Origin: Acidimicrobiia bacterium
GTDB taxonomy: Bacteria > Actinomycetota > Acidimicrobiia > IMCC26256 > DASPTH01
Direction of reading: 5' to 3'
Length of the DNA: 64,000 nt
Assembly: GCA_040880805.1 (NCBI GenBank)
Contig: JBBDHW010000029.1
Coordinates: forward strand, 59,911 to 123,910
The notes beneath the pieces are model-generated. The model worked only from the letters and a program-made list of their open reading frames with translations, did no database searches and was not told where the DNA came from. Shown in pieces: positions 61,048-64,000 of this stretch; position 1 is the first letter of the stretch; every line of letters begins with the position of its first letter. Made by a program: the position numbers and the translations under genes.

Positions 61048-62370
61048 TTAGCTGAACTCTACCTTTAGCACTTGTATCGGCAAGCCACCGATCAGTGTGC
61101 GGACCGTCATCGTGACCGTCGCGCCGCCTTGGCCATTCCAGTTGCAATAGAGCGAGTCCGACGCCGGGTCGCACATCCCAAACTGCCATTGCGTCGCCGG
61201 GTTGTACGCCTGCGCGAAGAGTTGGTTCACCGCGTCGGCGCTCGCCACGTTGGCGGCGGCGGTGCGGTTGCCGTTCTGCCACGTGACGAAGAGGTATTGC
61301 GCGTAGCTCTGCGGATCGTCGGTGACAGGCGGCAGCGGCAGCGTGGTCGCCGGGGCCGTACTTGGTGGTTGCGTCGACACCGCAGGGGAGGAGCCCGGCA
61401 CGGGAAGTCGCAGCATCACAGGAGAGTTGGAGTCATAAGCAAGCACGAGACCAATCGGTTTGACCGTGGTGGGCACGTCGAAGATGACCCATGCCGTCGC
61501 GTCGAACCCTGCACCGAGGTCGTCATTGGCAGACGAGGCGCCTGTGACGTTCTCGACGATGGAGTCGACGTAAAAGTCGCGTGACGGCGTCCACGTTGCC
61601 TTGCCGTCTGTGATCGAGGCGAGTCCACCGAGGGCTTCTTCCGGAGAAAGCGAGCCGTTGGTCGCGTTCTGGATCCTGTAGCTGACTCCGACGAAGTGGC
61701 CTTTGGCGGTCGCGGCGCGCCCGCCGTACCCGTACTTGTCTGGCGCCTGGGTCAGGCTGGGCCCGAAGTCGCGAACATCGACCAGTGTCACGGTGTAACT
61801 CCCCGTAAACCCGTCTCCGACATCGAGCCTCTCGCCGAGCGCAGCGTCGACCACGATCTCAGTCGGCGCCTTGCTGAAGTCAACACTCGCTAGGTACTCG
61901 GCACGAGCTTGCGCGTCGGCGCTCGAACTGTCGAATGATCCGCAGTCCGTGCTCCGCCATTGACCGTCTTCGTAAACCCAGATGTTCCAATCGGGATCGT
62001 TGTCAAGCCGGCTGGTTGCGCCGTTCTTGTCGACCGCGAACACGCGTGCCTGTCCTCGCTTTCTCGACACAGCGCGTGTTTCCACTCGCCCTGCTCGAAA
62101 GTCTTTCAGCTTGACCTTGCTCAAGCCCTCGGCGAAAGCGGTGCCAAACACCAGGGTGGCCGCGAACTTGGCCTCCGATGTTGTCTTCCTACATTTTGCC
62201 GACAGGTAGCCATACGCAGTAGATGCATCTCCCTCGAGAGCCGCGTTCAGCGCAGCGCGCGCGGCCGAACGAAGCGAAGCGACGCTCGGGGTTCGCGCCG
62301 CGTGCGCAGTCGTTCCCAGCAGGGACACTGTCAACGCGACTGTGCTCAAACCGACAAGACCGCGTCGCAT
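61048..62370 (-). CDS. Secreted protein with DUF4352-like domain
   Basis: ATG 62370 follows GGAGGG and starts a 440-residue exported protein. The signal is clear (GLVGLSTVALTVSLLGTTAHA, cleavage after about residue 24). A Cys-containing N-terminal domain follows, then a DUF4352-like beta-sandwich region (about 176-300: TVTLVDVRDFGPSL, GHFVGVSYRIQNATNGSLSP, FDATAWVIFDVPTT). A Pro/Thr linker (STQPPSTAPATTLPLPP) leads to a C-terminal domain with DDPQSYAQYLFVTWQNGNRT and MCDPASDSLYCNW. The C-terminal WQNGNR-type domain recurs in actinobacterial secreted proteins. Role unknown. Confidence 0.72.
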   Translation of the reverse strand: MRRGLVGLSTVALTVSLLGTTAHAARTPSVASLRSAARAALNAALEGDASTAYGYLSAKCRKTTSEAKFAATLVFGTAFAEGLSKVKLKDFRAGRVETRAVSRKRGQARVFAVDKNGATSRLDNDPDWNIWVYEDGQWRSTDCGSFDSSSADAQARAEYLASVDFSKAPTEIVVDAALGERLDVGDGFTGSYTVTLVDVRDFGPSLTQAPDKYGYGGRAATAKGHFVGVSYRIQNATNGSLSPEEALGGLASITDGKATWTPSRDFYVDSIVENVTGASSANDDLGAGFDATAWVIFDVPTTVKPIGLVLAYDSNSPVMLRLPVPGSSPAVSTQPPSTAPATTLPLPPVTDDPQSYAQYLFVTWQNGNRTAAANVASADAVNQLFAQAYNPATQWQFGMCDPASDSLYCNWNGQGGATVTMTVRTLIGGLPIQVLKVEFS

Positions 62371-62528
62371 GCCGCCCTCCATCTCCGCCTTGCGGAGCTG
62401 AAAACGCTACCGCACACGAGGCCCTGGTTTGTTCGCGGCCGGTAGTGGCAGGCAAGGCGCGGACTCCTGCGTGCCGCGCGCGCCAGATTGACCCGACCCA
62501 AGAACTCACAACACGAATACTCGTTTCC

Positions 62529-62565
62529 CGATCGGGAGCGCCTTAGCGAGCGCCGAACGGCAGAC
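62529..62565. repeat. 37-bp repeat, partner of 59207-59243
   Basis: 31 of 37 positions match the hairpin core at 59207-59243. It sits 10-46 bp downstream (in the gene direction) of the thioesterase stop at 62575, again with a CGGCAG end nearest the stop. Confidence 0.75.
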
Positions 62566-62574
62566 CGGGGGCGG

Positions 62575-63051
62575 TCAGGTCAGTCCACGATCTTGAAGGT
62601 TGCGCATCTCAACGGCGATCGTGATCGCCGTTGCCTTCACGAGTTCGGTCCTTGTCACCGATGACGTGAGCGTCGCGTCCACGAAGACCTTCCGGCGCTC
62701 GCGCCCTCCGAGTGTCGCCCGACCGATCAGCCTCTCGCCGGTAGGTACGGGTGCTTGAAAGCGTGTCGTCACGGTCCCGGTGAACGCCATGATTCCGAAG
62801 AACAGCGGAAGTTGGCCGCACATCTCGCTCATGATTCCAGCGGTCCATGAGGTGTGCGCGAGGTTCGGTGTCTCGCGGTAGTCGTGAGGGCACTCGATGT
62901 CGAAGGAGACCGAGTTTTCGTCCTCCAGCTGCGCAGCGAGTATTCCCATTCGGCACGCGTTGCGCACGCCACACGGCTCCATGCAAAGAAACACTCCGGT
63001 CGGACTGCGTTGAACGCGAGACGCGTCCGGGGCGGCCTCGTCCGGAGTCAC
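62575..63051 (-). CDS. PaaI-family thioesterase (hotdog fold)
   Basis: The 158-residue protein (GTG 63051) has the PaaI/4HBT pattern: LAHTSWTAGIMSEMCGQLPL, then FTGTVTTRFQAPVPTGERL and RRKVFVDATLTSS. The His-rich loop of the fold is HTSWTAG. It hydrolyses an acyl-CoA thioester; the acyl group is unknown. Nearest cassette-like gene to the recombinase, separated by 125 bp. The upstream edge contains CATTATGCG, also found at the edge of the PD-(D/E)XK gene. Confidence 0.78.
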   Translation of the reverse strand: MTPDEAAPDASRVQRSPTGVFLCMEPCGVRNACRMGILAAQLEDENSVSFDIECPHDYRETPNLAHTSWTAGIMSEMCGQLPLFFGIMAFTGTVTTRFQAPVPTGERLIGRATLGGRERRKVFVDATLTSSVTRTELVKATAITIAVEMRNLQDRGLT

Positions 63052-63176
63052 GCACGCATAATGCCCGCTCGGGAGCGGTTCTGCTGGTCGTGTCGTACGG
63101 TCGTCGTTCCTGAAGTGGCCGGTGCCCCTCGACCGATCGCGGCTACGGAGCTCCGGCTTGAGCTTGGAGGCTTCTC

Positions 63177-64000
63177 ATGCACGATCCCAGTTTGTCGACT
63201 GCCCTCGTCCCGGTTCGTCAAGCGCTCTTCTCACCGGAGGAGGAGTTCGCGTTGGCGGGGTTTCTTGCCGGCTACAGCGGCCTCACTCATGAGGCGTACG
63301 CGTTGGATCTCCGTCAGTACGTCACCTGGTGCACCGAACACCGCGTGGCGCTTTTCGGTGCGCGCCGCGCGGACATCGAGACGTTCGGCCGTCACCTCGA
63401 GTCGCTCGGCCGGGCTCGCGCCGCGATCGCACGGCGGTTGTGCACGATCGCCGCGTTCTACCGTTACGCCGAAGAAGAAGCCCTGATCCCGGTCTCACCC
63501 GCGGTGCATGTCCGCCGGCCGCGTCTCGACTACGAGTCCAACGCGACCGGCTTGGATCGCAACGAGGTCGGTGCCCTTCTCGTCGCGGCTGGCCTCGCGA
63601 GCGCCCGCGACCACGCGTTGATCAGCCTGCTCGCGCTCAATGGACTGCGGGTCTCGGAAGCTACCTGGGCCGATATCGAAGCGCTCGGTCTCGAGCGCGG
63701 GCACCGGACCCTCACGATTCACCGCAAAGGCCACAAGGTCGTGACGATGCCCCTCGCACCACGGACCGCGCGAGCGATCGACCTCGCAGTTGGGGAACGC
63801 TGCGAAGGCCCGATCTTCCGAGCGAGTAACGGTGACCGGTTGGATCGTCACGCGGCTGGGCGGATCGTGCGTCGCCTCGCCCGCCAAGCCGGGATCACCA
63901 AGCGCGTGGGACCGCACACGCTGCGCCACGCGTTCATCACCGCCGCGCTCGACGCCGGCGTTCCGCTACGCGACGTCCAAGAAGCCGCCAGCCACGCCGA
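63177..64000 (+). CDS. Tyrosine recombinase/integrase, 3' end outside window
   Basis: The first 274 residues of a tyrosine recombinase start at ATG 63177 after GGAGG with 6-bp spacing. The N-terminal SAM-like core-binding domain (FLAGYSGLTHEAYALDLRQY) is followed by the catalytic domain. Catalytic residues are Arg158 in LNGLRVSE, Lys184 in HRKGHK, His247-x-x-Arg250 in HTLRHAF, and the second His273 in AASHA; the Tyr nucleophile lies past the window end. The IntI-specific insertion near patch III is not seen, so it looks XerC/D- or transposon-type. It is divergent from the accessory gene array. Confidence 0.88.
   Translation, partial: MHDPSLSTALVPVRQALFSPEEEFALAGFLAGYSGLTHEAYALDLRQYVTWCTEHRVALFGARRADIETFGRHLESLGRARAAIARRLCTIAAFYRYAEEEALIPVSPAVHVRRPRLDYESNATGLDRNEVGALLVAAGLASARDHALISLLALNGLRVSEATWADIEALGLERGHRTLTIHRKGHKVVTMPLAPRTARAIDLAVGERCEGPIFRASNGDRLDRHAAGRIVRRLARQAGITKRVGPHTLRHAFITAALDAGVPLRDVQEAASHA

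Noticed and set aside
63001-63176. attI site next to the recombinase
   Set aside because: The gap contains only the CATTATGCG edge and hairpins without a clear GTTRRRY core; not enough to call.
1-64000. tRNA, rRNA and CRISPR
   Set aside because: No tRNA cloverleaf-like sequences, no rRNA stretches and no regularly spaced repeats were seen by eye; small RNAs could be missed.

Overview
The window is high-GC, densely coded DNA of actinobacterial character. The markers are five luciferase-like (mostly F420-type) oxidoreductases, two cytochromes P450, an actinobacterial-length Lhr helicase, many short-chain dehydrogenases (SDRs), CoA-dependent catabolic genes, and frequent GTG starts with ATGA/GTGA overlaps. 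A soil or freshwater actinomycete, possibly of the Acidimicrobiia, fits best; this placement is inference from gene content only.

Layout. 1-13 kb: the end of a biotin-dependent carboxyltransferase, a phosphotransferase, SDRs, a double-hotdog-like protein, a broken phytanoyl-CoA dioxygenase gene, a D-aminoacylase-type amidohydrolase, two P450s and a metallo-beta-lactamase-fold hydrolase. 13-22 kb: an amidohydrolase and a branched-chain-amide-type ABC transporter whose two permeases and one ATPase are fused in a single 974-residue protein, with two different substrate-binding proteins. 22-33 kb: SDR, F420 oxidoreductase and sulfotransferase genes, then a compact CoA operon (LLM oxidoreductase, crotonase, thiolase-like protein, DUF35 partner, SnoaL-like protein) and an epimerase/DUF7064-like pair. 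33-40 kb: Lhr helicase and an FMN alpha-hydroxyacid dehydrogenase. 40-43 kb: an ArsR/SRPBCC pair with two 16-bp operators facing a ClpP gene, followed by an epimerase and a ClpX-type zinc-finger protein that lacks an ATPase. 43-53 kb: SDR, GDSL hydrolase, two LLM oxidoreductases, acyl-CoA dehydrogenase, then an overlapping three-gene phosphatase/phosphatase/nucleotidyltransferase operon. 53-57.6 kb: an amidohydrolase followed by decaying genes and an IS110-family element.

57.9-64 kb is an accessory block. Six short, unrelated genes (unknown, two methyltransferases, a PD-(D/E)XK-like protein, a secreted protein, a thioesterase) all lie on the minus strand. They are separated by related palindromic repeats and face a divergent tyrosine recombinase that runs off the window. 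This arrangement resembles an integron cassette array, although the recombinase is not recognisably IntI and the attC cores are incomplete; it is the strongest candidate for something undescribed.

Four reading frames (phytanoyl-CoA dioxygenase, second hotdog copy, SRPBCC fragment, and a gene broken by a 26-bp duplication) are interrupted. Some may be assembly errors rather than pseudogenes. No rRNA, tRNA or CRISPR array was seen.
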